Part shown: positions 30,905 through 41,375 of the stretch, one piece after another
How the letters are laid out: every line of letters begins with the position of its first letter
How positions within the stretch are numbered: position 1 is the first letter of the stretch
NCBI RefSeq assembly: GCF_905404315.1
Contig: NC_066287.1
Span: 11,842,001 to 11,906,000 of the forward strand
DNA: 64,000 nucleotides
Source: Leptidea sinapis
Taxonomy: Eukaryota; Arthropoda; Insecta; Lepidoptera; Pieridae
Reading direction: 5' to 3'
The notes under the pieces: model-generated
The model's database searches: none
What the model was told of the DNA's origin: nothing
Seen by the model: only the letters and a program-made list of their open reading frames with translations
Program-made: the position numbers and the translations under genes

Positions 30905-31446
30905 TCACCATATACGTCGTGACAAACCAATTAGCCAAGCGAAAATTAATGATGAAGCTCGAAGAGCAGATTGCGCCCTATAGCAGCACGAGCAGATGCC
31001 GCCTCGTAGCAGCATGAGCAGATGCCGCTTTATAGCAGCAAAAGCTGATGCAGAGCAGTACGTAGTAAAAGTTGTTTGCTCTTTCGCTCGCTCGAACCAA
31101 AAGCTCTTGAATTCTTTATCTTCGCTTCGGTAGACAAAGCACATAAGTGCACCGACATTTTCTGCATCGTCTCCATCATTTGCAAGAAATGACTGGGTAT
31201 CCCTCCCAATCTGATTTCCATAATATGGGTATGCTTGCAGTTCTTGTGACCCTGCTTCCAATGGCGTATTGTTATCTACCAACGGTCCCTTCTGCTGGAT
31301 GTTGGTTGGTCGCAGTTGATTAGGTCGTATCCCACTTCTGATGTCGAGGAAAGAACCTCTGTATTGTTTTTAAAAGATGTGACGTCATTACTGCTGACAT
31401 CACAATTGCTATCTTGCTGAAGATCACTCATTGGTTCTTCTAACAT
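30905..31446 (-). pseudogene. Frameshifted ORF of unknown function
   Basis: From ATG at 31446 the minus strand reads MLEEPMSDLQQDSNCDVSSN and DVTSFKNNTEVLSS to a stop at 31276. Near 31335 the neighbouring frame takes over with QLRPTNIQQKGPLVDNNTPL, continuing openly through QIGRDTQSFLANDGDDAENV to 30905. The acidic, Ser/Asn-rich start and the single frameshift suggest a recently broken gene. The layout (disordered linker then DDAE-type segment) recalls the C-terminal part of insect MADF/BESS proteins, but no BESS motif is certain. The 3' end runs through a 26-bp tandem repeat (TAGCAGCACGAGCAGATGCC, three units, 30978-31050). Confidence 0.35.
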
Positions 31447-32070
31447 TTTTGTATGTTCTCATTTTTTATTCGTTATATTCTAATGTCACTCAATCGCCCG
31501 TTTAATAAAAGGGAAGTTCTCAAACATCGCTTATAATAAGTAATAATAATATTAAATCTTTATTGATCCATTTAAACTTATTCTATTGTACTATGTTCTA
31601 TTGTGTTATTACAAATATGCCAATCTAATAGAAAAGTAAGCAAGAATTTTATATTACTAATGTTGTAAATTTATAATTAGCTCGTATTATAATATTATAT
31701 TTATAATTACACATCAATTCTTCTTCTCCAACATTCCGCCATGTTGGATCTTTTTTTTGAAACATCTGAACTTGTCCATTCATTGTTTGAGAGAAATATA
31801 TATAAACAGAGAACCTTGGAAATATGTAAGGGTTCGTTACAGCTCCCTATAACTAATGATAGCTATAGGTATTTAAGGGACACAATTTTGTAGTTGTTTT
31901 AAGTTCTTTGTTACTTTTTAGTCAGCATTGTAATGTTAGTATCTAGCACAGAATATTCACAGCGGTCAAAATAAAAATGAAATAAATCGGCAACAATCGC
32001 TGCGGTGTTTGTCAACTATATGTTAACTGGAATCCCCACGCTACTGCCTATTGACTTTTTTTATGTCAAT
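31447..32070. other. No recognisable feature
   Basis: A+T-rich sequence between an unknown ORF and a SINE-like copy. Confidence 0.4.
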
Positions 32071-32292
32071 AAGAGACGAGACGAGCAGGATACACCCTGC
32101 CATTACAATGCAGTGCCGGTCAGAATTCTAAAAACCCAAAAATTCTGAGTGGCACTACAATTTCTCTCTGCGCCTTGAGACATAAGATGTTAGGTCTCAT
32201 TTGCCCAGTAATTTCACTAGCTACGGCGCGCTTCATACCGAATCACAATAATGCTCATACATTACTGCTTCACGGCAGAAAAAAAGCACCGA
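32071..32292 (-). mobile_element. SINE-like repeat family A, reverse copy
   Basis: AAGAGACGAGACGAGCAGG through CTTCACGGCAGAAAAAAAGC; the 5' third of the element is missing beyond 32292. The internal stem is partly kept (CAGTGCCGGTCAG / CTGAGTGGCACT). Confidence 0.6.
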
Positions 32293-32860
32293 CGTGAAGA
32301 AAGTTGAAGTGACTTCTACTTACCCAAGCAACGCGATTATTATCGCAAAGTTATCCCTAAAATATAATTCTCCAAGAACCTCTTTTGTAGAACAATTTCT
32401 TGAATAATATTTTTGTTTATACAAAACGTATTTTAAATTTAATTTATTACATGGAATATGGACGTATTACCAACTTTTTCGGAAGTTTTAAATTGTAACA
32501 ACCCAAGCATCCCCTTTTATTAGTCTCGGAAAATTTGCAAGAGATTCCCGCAAGTACTTGAGACGAGAATCTTTGGCTATAAAACTGTCTCGATGGTGCT
32601 TCAACTTTTAATTTTACTGTTTGTGCGTCACTCAACTCAATTACAAAATGGGACCGCAAATTGATACGACCTTAACCACTATAGTATATATTTTAAAGTC
32701 ACTTTATAACCATGTATAATATGCGATATTATATCTCTTTTTTTATTTCTTCCATTCAACAAAGAGTCCTTAAATTTCATTCAATTAACAAACAAATCTA
32801 AACCACTACTAGATAATTATGCTCGCCTGGTAAAAGCCGTTGTTTTTCTTTCTAGGGAAC
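32293..32860. other. No recognisable feature
   Basis: A+T-rich; the 70-codon minus frame at 32447-32659 has no recognisable motif. Confidence 0.4.
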
Positions 32861-32950
32861 TTTCTTCCATGCACAACCAAGCTATGGAATGAGCTTCCTT
32901 GGGACCTTCCTTTCTTTCCAGGACTATACGACATGGCTACGTTAATACAA
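32861..32950 (+). pseudogene. LINE C-terminal scrap (L3-related)
   Basis: Reads FLGNFLPCTTKLWNELPW, FFPGLYDMATL, the FLPRT-KLWNELP ... PGRYDMGTF segment also seen reversed at 38795-39075. Confidence 0.6.
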
Positions 32951-33090
32951 CATTTGGTATTCTTTTTAAACAACCTGTATATTTGTTATAACTTTGTGTC
33001 TTTGTTCTAGTTCTAACTAGTTGCCTTTCGTTGTCGAAGCCATGATTGGTGCGTAGCGTGTTGTGTTGTTATCTGCAGTTGAGTACTTAA

Positions 33091-33540
33091 GGCGAAGAGT
33101 AAGCAGAAAACACGCAAACAAGGTGTTTTTAGACAAGTTTTGTGGTGAAAATATAGCATTTGGAGCTATGAACACTACTTTATCCTGTTACCCATACCCT
33201 TAAGTCTTACTTGTAGGTTGCTAATGCTTGCTGTTAGTTAAACTTAACACTCCTGAGCTATTATGAACTACCAGTTTTGTTTGCAGTTAAACAAGTTTTT
33301 TCTCGGCATGATGCATTTGTTTAGTATACTGCTCTCATAAAAGTTGTCCTTATAGCTCTTACTTTTTTATGTTGGTACATTTATTAAGATTAGTAATCAA
33401 TAATGAGGATTGTAAGCAATTAAACTGTTTGCACCTGTTATAATGTTAAATTAACGACGCAAGAATTTTGAAAATATTGGCTTTGTTACATAGGAGCCGT
33501 GAACTCAAATCGCTCAAGGTCGCCGGCATTTAGTGTCGCC
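33091..33540 (+). mobile_element. TTAA-flanked element, copy 1
   Basis: 450 bp bordered on both sides by TTAA (33087-33090, 33541-33544); the ends GGCGA ... TCGCC are inverted. The reverse-oriented sister at 56864-57326 shows the same ends and flanks. TTAA is the target of piggyBac-type transposons, but the termini are not the usual CCC/CCT start, so the assignment is tentative. No transposase codons seen. Confidence 0.6.
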
Positions 33541-33544
33541 TTAA

Positions 33545-33689
33545 CTATTCGTTATAAAGTTGAGTATTGTTTACTAATTAATATATCTAAATACACGGTC
33601 ACTCAAAAATTTAATACGTTTCGGTGGCAGGCCATGCTCTCATGACTCACCCGTGCTACAAAAAATACTCTTATTATCTATCTGTTGTA
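33545..33689. other. No recognisable feature
   Basis: Short A+T-rich spacer. Confidence 0.4.
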
Positions 33690-33955
33690 CATAACTTTAT
33701 CGTTTTTATAGAATATTATTAAATTCTGTATTTATAAGTTAAGATTAATTGTAGACGATAATATTATTTTTCTCACATGCCGGAAAAACCTCATTGGTTT
33801 TTGGCCTTGGCCTTAAGAATTGTAATTCTATTTTCGAAATAAATAAATAAAAAAAGCTCCTGTGATTCCTCTGGTGTAGCAAAAGATTGTAGGCGGTGGT
33901 GATCACTTAACCAGGTGACCCGTACGCTCGTTGGTCCTACTCTTCCATAAAACAA
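33690..33955 (+). mobile_element. LINE 3' UTR with AAATA tail, then L3 scrap
   Basis: 33690-33852 has CCGGAAAAACCTCATTGGTT, TTGGCCTTGGCCTTAAGAAT and ends AAATAAATAAATAAAAAAAG, a LINE-like tail. It is followed at once by L3 sequence (GCTCCTGTGATTCCTCTGGT to CTACTCTTCCATAAAA, 33853-33955). Confidence 0.55.
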
Positions 33956-34019
33956 TAACATTTTATAAATCTGTTATGTAGATACGTACAACTAACTGTT
34001 CCAGTAATTTAAACAAATA

Positions 34020-34146
34020 ATATTTATAGAATGTTTTTGATATTAAAATGTACACTTTGCTATAAATATTATTATGGTGTTTAAGATTTTTGTTGTTGCA
34101 CTCTTATATTTGTAGATAATAATATAAAAATAAATAAATAAATAAA
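34020..34146 (+). mobile_element. Probable retroposon 3' end with AAAT tail
   Basis: Ends ATAAAAATAAATAAATAAAT, a tandem A-rich tail; the upstream 100 bases are non-coding. Type unknown. Confidence 0.35.
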
Positions 34147-34219
34147 ATTGTCCTTGCTCGTTTAAATTGTAGACAGTAACGTAACGATTTGTATTGTTAT
34201 ATATAACGCGGTTTTGTTA

Positions 34220-34629
34220 TGGCTAGTTTACACAGCGTGAAATAGAACCAGACATTTTTTTTTTACTTTGGAGTACGGATACCTTACTATTATTGGTGCG
34301 TGTTGGACGGTAGCTCGCAGGCGAGTTACCTTAACATTTATTTTTTCACTCACCAGTTCCAGCTGAACAGTTGAGTTTTACCTGTCCCTTGTATGTGTGT
34401 GTTAGGCATTTTGCAATTCTTGGCATAAAATTCTTGTCCTAGACCTTCATCACCGTTTTTTTTATATAGAAACACGCTTACGTCATGTGCCAAACTCGAA
34501 GTACTGGGCTAGAGTAGCTTCTGTGTATCCTGTAGATATCTCAGGTGAACCGAGCTACTGGCGTACGAGTAGACAAGCCGAGTTGCTGTCTACTGGCTAG
34601 GTAGTAGCTCGCAACGTGTAAACTAGCCA
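34220..34629. mobile_element. TTA-flanked miniature element
   Basis: 410 bp with inverted ends TGGCTAGTTTACAC ... GTGTAAACTAGCCA and TTA on both sides (34217-34219, 34630-34632). A 3-bp TTA duplication fits PIF/Harbinger. Internal inverted pieces (CGAGCTACTGG, CTACTGGCTAGG) add foldback potential. No coding region. Confidence 0.6.
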
Positions 34630-34911
34630 TTAGATTATTTCAGTGTAACCGTGTGCGAAGTATTAGGATGGATCGCAGAGTAGTTTTTAAAATAACATTT
34701 GATAATGTCTCTTTCTGTAGTATCTACGGTAAAGTATAAATAATAATGAATATTTGAACAAAATCAAAATTTGCAAAATGAAGTTAAGAAATTTAGAAGA
34801 ATTGTTAAAAAATATTTGTGTGGTACAGGTTTACTATAACATAATGACTTTCATAATTATAGGTATCACAGATTGGGAATGGGAATTTAATTGTACGATA
34901 TTATATTATAA

Positions 34912-35199
34912 CTAGCTGACCCAGCAAACGTTGTATTGCCGATATTAAAATCGCGATACAAAAGTAACTGTTGATCGTTGATGGGTGAAAATTTGAAGTT
35001 GTATGTATTTTTTAATGCTGACTTTTTTTTTTTAATTTTGACTTAAACAAATTTAAAAAACCTTTAGGGGAATGAAGAATAGATGTTGTACGATTCTCAG
35101 ACCTACCCAATATGCACACAAAATTTCTTGAGAATCAGTCAAGCCGTTTCGGAGGAGTTCAAAGTTTAACACCATGACACGAGAATTTTATATATTAGA
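34912..35199 (-). mobile_element. Helitron family H2 (288 bp)
   Basis: Reverse orientation: 5' end TCTAATATATAAAATTCTCG at 35199, 3' end GTTTGCTGGGTCAGCTAG at 34912, inserted between A and T as Helitrons do. Contains the GAAACGGCTTGACTGATTCT phrase. Non-autonomous. Confidence 0.75.
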
Positions 35200-35334
35200 T
35201 ATCGTAAGAAATTTTATTAAAAAAAAGCATGTTGAGTTTCTTGCATCCTTCTTGGGTCTGAGGCATACTTTTCGAACGGGTCGTAGTTTTTGACGTACGT
35301 TTTTGACGTAGTGATTTGAAATAATATTTTAAAT

Positions 35335-35755
35335 AGCTGATACCCCGCGACTTCGTCCGCGTACACACTGCAGGACCGAGCACGTAGTCTAATCTTTAAA
35401 ATAGAATACGTAAGAAAGAACACTTCTTAATTATTCTGCTGTTGCGACACTTTGTGTTGTTAATAATGTGTTCTGCAAAGTCGGAAGTACATTAATTTAT
35501 TCTCTCATCAATAGTATTCGCAGCGCACGCGATGTAATGAATATTTTAGGTATTTTTTTACACCTTGGGTTTCATTAATGGAGTTTTAGTGAGGATCTCT
35601 AATTTTTTGAAAATATAATATAGCCTACGTCACTCGGGGATAGTGTAGCTTCCCAACAGAGAAAGAATTTTTCAAATCGGTAAAGTAGTTTCGGAGCCTA
35701 ATCAATGCAAACAAACAAACAATCCAATATTTCCTCTTTATAATATTAGTATAGA
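35335..35755 (-). mobile_element. Helitron family H1 (about 420 bp)
   Basis: Reverse orientation: 5' end TCTATACTAATATTATAAAG at 35755, 3' end GACGAAGTCGCGGGGTATCA then GCTA at 35335. Preceded by A, followed by T. The last four bases deviate slightly from CTRR. The 62- and 68-codon minus frames here are incidental. Confidence 0.75.
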
Positions 35756-35974
35756 TAAAAATCTTTGAATTGCATTTGAAATTGATGGAACCATTCTGCA
35801 TGGGTATATGAAAGATAAGTTACTATGTTAATTGTATATAACTTTATCATAGTGTATAATATAACAAGCAGCTAGCATGGTGAAGTGTATATGGTTTGAA
35901 TATATGAAATGTAAGTCACTTTGTTATATATTATATGGGTATATATGAATAATAATTAATTCCTGAATTTATGT

Positions 35975-36120
35975 TTAGTGTATACAGGAAAACAAATGAC
36001 TGGAGCAGGCTCAAGGCGATAGAATTACTCATCACTTATCATACAATGCCGCGTAAGTCAACCACTGAAGCTGGATATTACGACTCACACTTGATATCCC
36101 AAATATGTTATTGTTTAGAA
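35975..36120 (+). repeat. Dispersed repeat family F, diverged copy
   Basis: GGCGATAGAATTACTCATCA, ACAATGCCGCGTAAGTCAAC and CACTGAAGC match 19206 and 20640 loosely. Confidence 0.4.
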
Positions 36121-36254
36121 GTTTGAGGTTGGGGTTGTATCTAAGGCTTAGCTGGGCTGTTAGCCCTCTGACTTACTTGGGTACAACCTCAGCGCTTTGA
36201 AATAGTTTGTCGTTCATGGTTTGTGGTTTAAAAAATTGTATTTATATAATTTTA

Positions 36255-36615
36255 TAAAAAAAGTGTGTGTTAAGTACGCACGTAAGAAGTTATACTTTCT
36301 TTGGCAAAACAAATCAAAAACCCTTAAAAGTCCTAACTAAACTATTAAAGGAATACATCAACCAATAGCGTGTATTTTTCTCGATCTCCCTTACTGTCTC
36401 TCCATCTTTCTCACAAGCTCTCTCCCACCTCTCGCTCCATGGCTATGTGCTTCATGCTACGTTCGCCCTTTCTCACTCTCTCTCGATCGGTCTCAATTGC
36501 TCTCTCCCTCTACTTCAACAAAAACGCTGCACATCTTCGTGACGCTAATATTATTATTATTATTGCATTTCATCCGTAAAAATGCACCTAAAGAAGTTTC
36601 ACTTCAAAAAGGTAT
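36255..36615 (+). repeat. Dispersed repeat family G with pyrimidine-rich core
   Basis: Begins AAAGTGTGTGTTAAGTACGC and AAGAAGTTATACTTTCTTTG; the centre (36375-36515) is a CT-rich tract of CTCTCTC blocks; ends ATGCACCTAAAGAAGTTTCA. A scrap is at 15468. The 69-codon frame inside reflects the CT tract, not a gene. Confidence 0.5.
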
Positions 36616-36969
36616 TAAATATAACCAAAGAAAATACTATTATACCGCATAATTTATTTAATAACATTAATTTTAATGTCATTAAGTTACTTTTATAGAA
36701 TTAGAAAGATTTTTTTTATTTCGTCATTCAATTCACTCTTGATATTTTTTCTGTAACTCGTCAAAAGAAGTATAATAATATGTAGTATATATTATAGGTT
36801 TGCTTCTTAGTTAGTGATTTATTTATGCTCATTACCAACTCATTGACAAGGAAAGCATCCGAACCAACACGTTATTGAGAGTGTAAATAATTAAATAAAA
36901 GCTGCACTTGATTATAATATTACTTTCACGTCACGTAACATTCAGATTATCGTTTATTTAACGTAGACT
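36616..36969. other. No recognisable feature
   Basis: A+T-rich sequence. Confidence 0.4.
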
Positions 36970-37236
36970 ATGACGTTTTATAGACATATAAAAACGGACA
37001 TTTCATTCACAGTCTGATAGCGGAACGGCAAAGTGTGCTTAAAGAAAATATAATCTCAACACAACATTATGATGCATCATTGCTGCATATTGACCAATAG
37101 TATTTTAAACAACTGGAGTAAATGCGGCAATGTATACCTATACATAGCAGTCGAAGATTATTGATGTGTAATTTGTGGCATGTTCCATATTGCTACTTTG
37201 TTTTTACACGACGTGTTTGTGTATATGTATGTCATT
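36970..37236 (+). mobile_element. Dispersed DNA element family D, copy 1
   Basis: Family landmarks: AGTCTGATAGCGGAACGGCA, GACCAATAGTATTTTAAACA, GGAGTAAATGCGGCAATGTA, TTTGTGGCATGTTCCATATT. Better copies start CAATGACGTTCTATACATAT and end with its complement, so terminal inverted repeats define a non-autonomous DNA transposon. Five copies in the window, all in the same orientation. Confidence 0.6.
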
Positions 37237-37954
37237 GGTTGGAGAATATTTGCTAGTTTATGAGCTTGTTTTATAAAGTACTAGCAGATGCCCGTGACAA
37301 TGTCCGTGTAGACATTATTGAGCAGCAAAAATATAATGCCTGCATCAAACGTGCTAATAGTTAGCCTATATGTGGTTAACTCTTGTTAATATTGGAATTT
37401 TCTGAATGCCAGATCAATAAGTAAAACAAAAATTGGACAAGACCTTGAAGCTATAGGTTAATAAATAGAGAAAGCCTTTTGAATAAGAACAAAAGTAGTT
37501 GCATGGTATTTTTAAATTAACATATTAATATCAACAAAATAATAGCAATAAAAATAAATATTCCAGGAAATCTGTCAGATGTCAAAATATTGACTGAAAT
37601 ACAAATAGGTAGGTGACAATGAAATACATAGTACCTACCTACAATTCACTATATGACCACAACAATTCAAATAACAATTAGTTATGCTTTACTTATTCAT
37701 AATTCAATGCAATAAAAACATTTCTCAGACGTTGGTTTCGAATTTCCGCTTACTCTTGGGAACCAAAGCTTAAATCTGGCGCCTTTGACAACCCTGCCAA
37801 GCTGACTTGTAAGCAGTACATGTTTGAAATTAATTATTCAACTTTACTCGTACTCTACACAGCCACTCTTCGGCTGGCTGTTATGCGACATGCAATAGAT
37901 AGATAAAAAAATTACGGCCATATAATAACAGTTTCACTTTAAAAATGATTCGGC
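37237..37954. other. Mostly unexplained; Helitron-like phrase
   Basis: ACTAGCAGATGCCCGTGACA at 37282 resembles a Helitron end, but the partner end is missing. The rest is A+T-rich. Confidence 0.4.
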
Positions 37955-38340
37955 AGAGTATCGTTAATTTGCTCCTAAGAATTGAAAAGTTCCGTTATTG
38001 CGTCATGGATTCCATAATCAGAACCTAATCAAACTAACTTTGAAGTAAAATAGAATCCTTTCCAATAAAAAAAATCATCGAAATCGGTTCTTGCGATATT
38101 AAGTTAATCGTTAATTTGTCGCGAACATGCTTATAGCAAATTTAAGACTTATAGTTTTCTCATGGATTCCACTGTCAGTTCTTGACCAAATTACAATGGA
38201 ACCACACGGGAAGCACCAGCTTTCAAATAAAAAAAGAATAATCCAAATCGGTTCATCAGGTCGAAAGTTCTGAGGTAACAAACATAAAAAAAACATACCG
38301 ATGAATTGAGAACCTCCTCCTTATTTGAAGTCGGTTAAAA
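37955..38340 (-). repeat. Dispersed repeat family E
   Basis: Ends GAATTGAGAACCTCCTCCTT and ATTTGAAGTCGGTTAAAAAT; reverse of 47125-47640. Contains CAAATCGGTTCATCAGGTCG and ATGGATTCCACTGTCAGTTC. Class not settled; its AACCGACTTCAAAAA end is shared with the foldback elements at 56340 and 47800. Confidence 0.5.
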
Positions 38341-38794
38341 ATAAACAATTTTTAATATTTTGTTTGAAAGCTGTACCTACAAGTAATAATTGCGTTGAAA
38401 TTTATTAAGTATTAACGAGTTATTGGTAATTTAGTTGTTAGTGCGTTCAGTCTGTCAAAGGTTCAGTGTTTATAAAGCATTGGAGTCCTGTTTTCAATAT
38501 ATTGATACCGTATCAACTGTAGTACACGCGAGGGATTGTATCTCAATCCCGCAAGGAGCTTATCCCAACACTTCACCGATGTGATCTCATAGATTCCGTG
38601 TTTCAATTCGCAATACCAATTGTTTACTCAACTAGATTGCTTTGCAACAATAATCATTTTAGATTTCGTTTCATGTGGTCTCTGAAGATTGAGTTTCCCC
38701 GATGTGTATACGACTTGATATTAAATATTTGACAGCGAGCGCTATAATTTTCATTATGAATTCGAATTCGAGTTTATTAGTCACAGAAGAAATC
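38341..38794. other. No recognisable feature
   Basis: Nothing identified between two repeats. Confidence 0.4.
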
Positions 38795-39075
38795 TACTGT
38801 CTTTTTTTATGGAATAGGAGGACAAACGAGCGTACGGGTCACCTGTTGTTAAGTGATCACCACCGCCCACAATCTCTTGCAACACCAGAGGAATCACAGG
38901 AGCGTTGCCGGCCTTTAAGGAAGGTGTACGCGCTTTTTTTGAAGGTACCCATGTCGTATCGTCCCGGAAACACCGCACAAGGAAATTCATTCCACAGCTT
39001 TGTAGTACGTGGAAGAAAGCTCCTTGAATACCGCACTGTGGAGGACCGCCACACATCCAGATGGTGAGGATGATA
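38795..39075 (-). pseudogene. LINE family L3, best-preserved C-terminus
   Basis: Minus strand: VWRSSTVRYSRSFLPRTTKL, WNEFPCAVFPGRYDMGTFKK, SAYTFLKGRQRSCDSSGVAR then DCGR. FLPRT-KLWNELP ... FK is the C-terminal pattern of non-LTR reverse transcriptases. The open frame at 38857-39054 covers it; the plus-strand frame is a shadow. 5'-truncated, followed by a short 3' UTR ending GTTTGTCCTCCTATTCCATA. Confidence 0.75.
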
Positions 39076-39168
39076 GCATAACTGTCGTTTATTTCTTACA
39101 ATTTAAACGTGAAAGTATTTCAAAATGGGACCGACTAACGGAAATTTGAATAAATGCGGAATACAACA

Positions 39169-39312
39169 GTGGGAGGCTCCTTGCGCAATTTTAGTGCCGC
39201 TCAGAATTTTTGGGGTTTTCAAGAATCCCGAGCGGCACTGTATTGTAATGAGCAGGGCATATCAATTACCATCGGCTGAATGGCTCGTCTCGTCCCTTGT
39301 TTTCATTAAAAA
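39169..39312 (+). mobile_element. SINE-like family A, short deletion form
   Basis: Has the first 15 bases (AGTGGGAGGCTCCTT), skips about 150, then resumes at TTTTAGTGCCGCTCAGAATT and runs to GTCTCGTCCCTTGTTTTCAT with a poly(A). It keeps the complete internal stem-loop. Confidence 0.65.
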
Positions 39313-39344
39313 AAAACACATCAGCATTGGAACATAATATCTAA

Positions 39345-39625
39345 ATTTTATACTATAACATAAGTGACTTTCTTAATAATACCACAGATAGGGAATGTAC
39401 CGACCGCTCTTAGGCCATTGAATACTGAATTTTATTGTACGATATCATAATGTAACATTATATAATGTACATACTTTTTAAAAAAAGGAGCCCGCTGAGC
39501 TTATTGCGTTCGTTGTTCTAAGATCAAAGGCACACATTTTCGAATGCGTGACAGATTTTTATCGTTCTATAAGGGATTTTAAATCCTATTTTGAATAGAA
39601 ATATGCATTTATTTATTTGAACCAA
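39345..39625 (+). mobile_element. LINE family L2, C-terminus end and 3' UTR
   Basis: TATAACATAAGTGACTTTCT and AATACCACAGATAGGGAATG code the NINDFLNDTT region in family form; 3' UTR GAGCCCGCTGAGC... ends TTTATTTATTTGAA. Confidence 0.65.
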
Positions 39626-40159
39626 ACTTAAATATGGCGAATGAGCGCCTTACGGCCGTTTTCAATAACGTATCTCTAGTTACGGATACATTGTTTGATC
39701 TTATATACTATCCATAGTTATGTCCAATATAGTTATAGTCAATTTGTTTATGTCGGTAGGTTATTGCAATGTAAGTAAGCGTAAAAGGATAAATTTGTCT
39801 ACCTCTAGTAAGTTAAGCTAAGGATAGATAGAGATAAGAAGTCGTGAATGAATCTTTGATTTAATTTGGTCAGTGAAAAAACCTATTACTACTAAACGAG
39901 AAATATAAAAAAAACTGATATGACAAGTTGAACCAATCACTAGTATCACATTATAAAAAAACATTCGTAGTGAAGTTGTGTCATTTCATTGTTTCCACAC
40001 GATACACATTTTATATCTTCCAATACCGTTTCGTTCATTCTCTTCATTTGATTGCAATCGATTCGTCCGTCGTCGTCGATCGCTTTATATGATGACATTA
40101 CGAGAGACACAGCATATTGAGTAGTATTATGTTCCTTATTCAGTAATTAAAATTCAACT
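39626..40159. other. No recognisable feature
   Basis: Unremarkable, A+T-rich. Confidence 0.4.
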
Positions 40160-40262
40160 ACTTTAATTCAAAATAGAATTTAAAATCCATCATCATTTTT
40201 TCGAAAATGTATTCCTGAGATCTTAGAAGAATGGGCGTAAGAATCTCAGCGGGCTTCTTTTT
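40160..40262 (-). mobile_element. LINE family L2 3' end, reverse
   Basis: TTCAAAATAGAATTTAAAAT, TGAGATCTTAGAAGAATGGG, AATCTCAGCGGGCTTCTTTT: reverse of the L2 UTR. Confidence 0.6.
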
Positions 40263-40571
40263 AGAGTTCCGTACCTTAAAAGGAGTACCGTCTGTCTGTC
40301 TGTCAAGACCGTTTATCTCGGGAACGTGTTTATGTATCGAGTTGAACTCTCAAGGGATTTAAAATTTATAGGTTACTTTCCGTAGATCTAAAACTAGGAA
40401 ATTTGGCAAGTAATACCTTCTTATAGTACAAGTATAGAGAAAAATCTGAAAACTATTATAATTATTATTTAATCATTAAAAATTGATTGAAAACTGACTC
40501 CAAATCGCAGGTGTCCGGTTTTTTTGAAATAAAATTTCGTTACATTTTAATATATCATAAGATACATAATA
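40263..40571. repeat. Unclassified repeat with TGTC microsatellite
   Basis: GAGTTCCGTACCTTAAAAGG then CTGTCTGTCTGTCTGTCAAG (40288-40307) is a phrase common in lepidopteran repeats. Its limits are unclear. Confidence 0.4.
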
Positions 40572-40965
40572 CCTTTAAGGGTAAATGTATACACTTTTAT
40601 AATAAAGTCCCAGCCACTGTTCAGGCATAATCTATAAATAAATTTAAATGTTTTATAAAAAAATTGTCTCTGTCTTAAATCCTATTACTCCACAGCTGAA
40701 TATCTAAGTGATCGGACAGCTTGGGACTAGATTATTTTTATTTTATAGCGATAGAAATGACTGTACAATATTGTATATTTTTATTGAAAAGAGCGCAAAA
40801 AAAGAATGCTGGGAGAGTTTCTTGCGCCGCTTCTTCGCTCTCAGAGCACCATTTGTTTCCGAAGAGATAGTAGTATCTAGTATATTAGAAATGACATCAA
40901 AAAGAATAATTCTAAAGGAATCAATTTTGAGATAATAAATGCCTTTTATGCCCTTATGCCTTTTT
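40572..40965 (+). pseudogene. LINE family L1, C-terminus and 3' UTR
   Basis: HFYNKVPATVQA, a stop, then SINKFKCFIKK and, after a frameshift, SYYSTAEYLSDRTAWD. The 3' UTR (GAATGCTGGGAGAGTTTCTT, GTAGTATCTAGTATATTAGA, AATAAATGCC) ends with ATGCCTTT repeats at 40940-40965. The 75-codon plus and 89-codon minus frames are not genes. Confidence 0.75.
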
Positions 40966-41057
40966 ACCATATAATATAACTTATAGCCTGAGGACGATGA
41001 CTCAGTTCCCAATCTGTTGTATTATTAATAAAGTCATTTATTTATGTTAAAGTAACC

Positions 41058-41375
41058 ACAATGACGTTCTAAACTCATATTCACAAGGACATTCGCAGTC
41101 TGATAGCGGAACGGCAAAAGTGCGCTAAAAGATAATGAAAGCACACTTTTCTCCTTATTCGTGTGTCAACTGTCAACTGTCACTGTCCGAATCAATGAAT
41201 TGAATGAATGTTTTACATTGCTGCTTATTTTCAACAAATGAAGTAAATGCCGATGTTTAAATGTAGTAATATTTGCTATATAGTGTTATTATGGTGTAAT
41301 TTGTGGCATGTTCCATATATCTTTTTTTTAATACGACGTTATTTGTGTGGTATATATGTATAGAACACATTGAGG
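41058..41375 (+). mobile_element. Dispersed DNA element family D, copy 2
   Basis: From CAATGACGTTCTAAACTCAT to ATATATGTATAGAACACATT, with AGTCTGATAGCGGAACGGCA and the hairpin AAAAGTGCGCT ... AGCACACTTTT. Close to complete. Confidence 0.6.

Larger units (their letters stand above)
34795..35784 (+). mobile_element. LINE family L2 tail split by two Helitrons
   Basis: Three pieces of one L2 3' end: 34795-34911 (RIVKKYLC-type C-terminus, then UTR to TTGTACGATATTATA), 35200-35333 (GTTTCTTGCATCCTTC, GGTCGTAGTTTTTGACG, AATATTTTAAA) and 35756-35784 (ATCTTTGAATTGCATTTGAA tail). Placed together they match the uninterrupted copies at 8490 and 39345. The gaps are exactly the two Helitrons. Confidence 0.75.

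Noticed and set aside
36370..36579. 69-codon Ser/Leu-rich ORF
   Set aside because: Product of the CT-rich tract in repeat family G.
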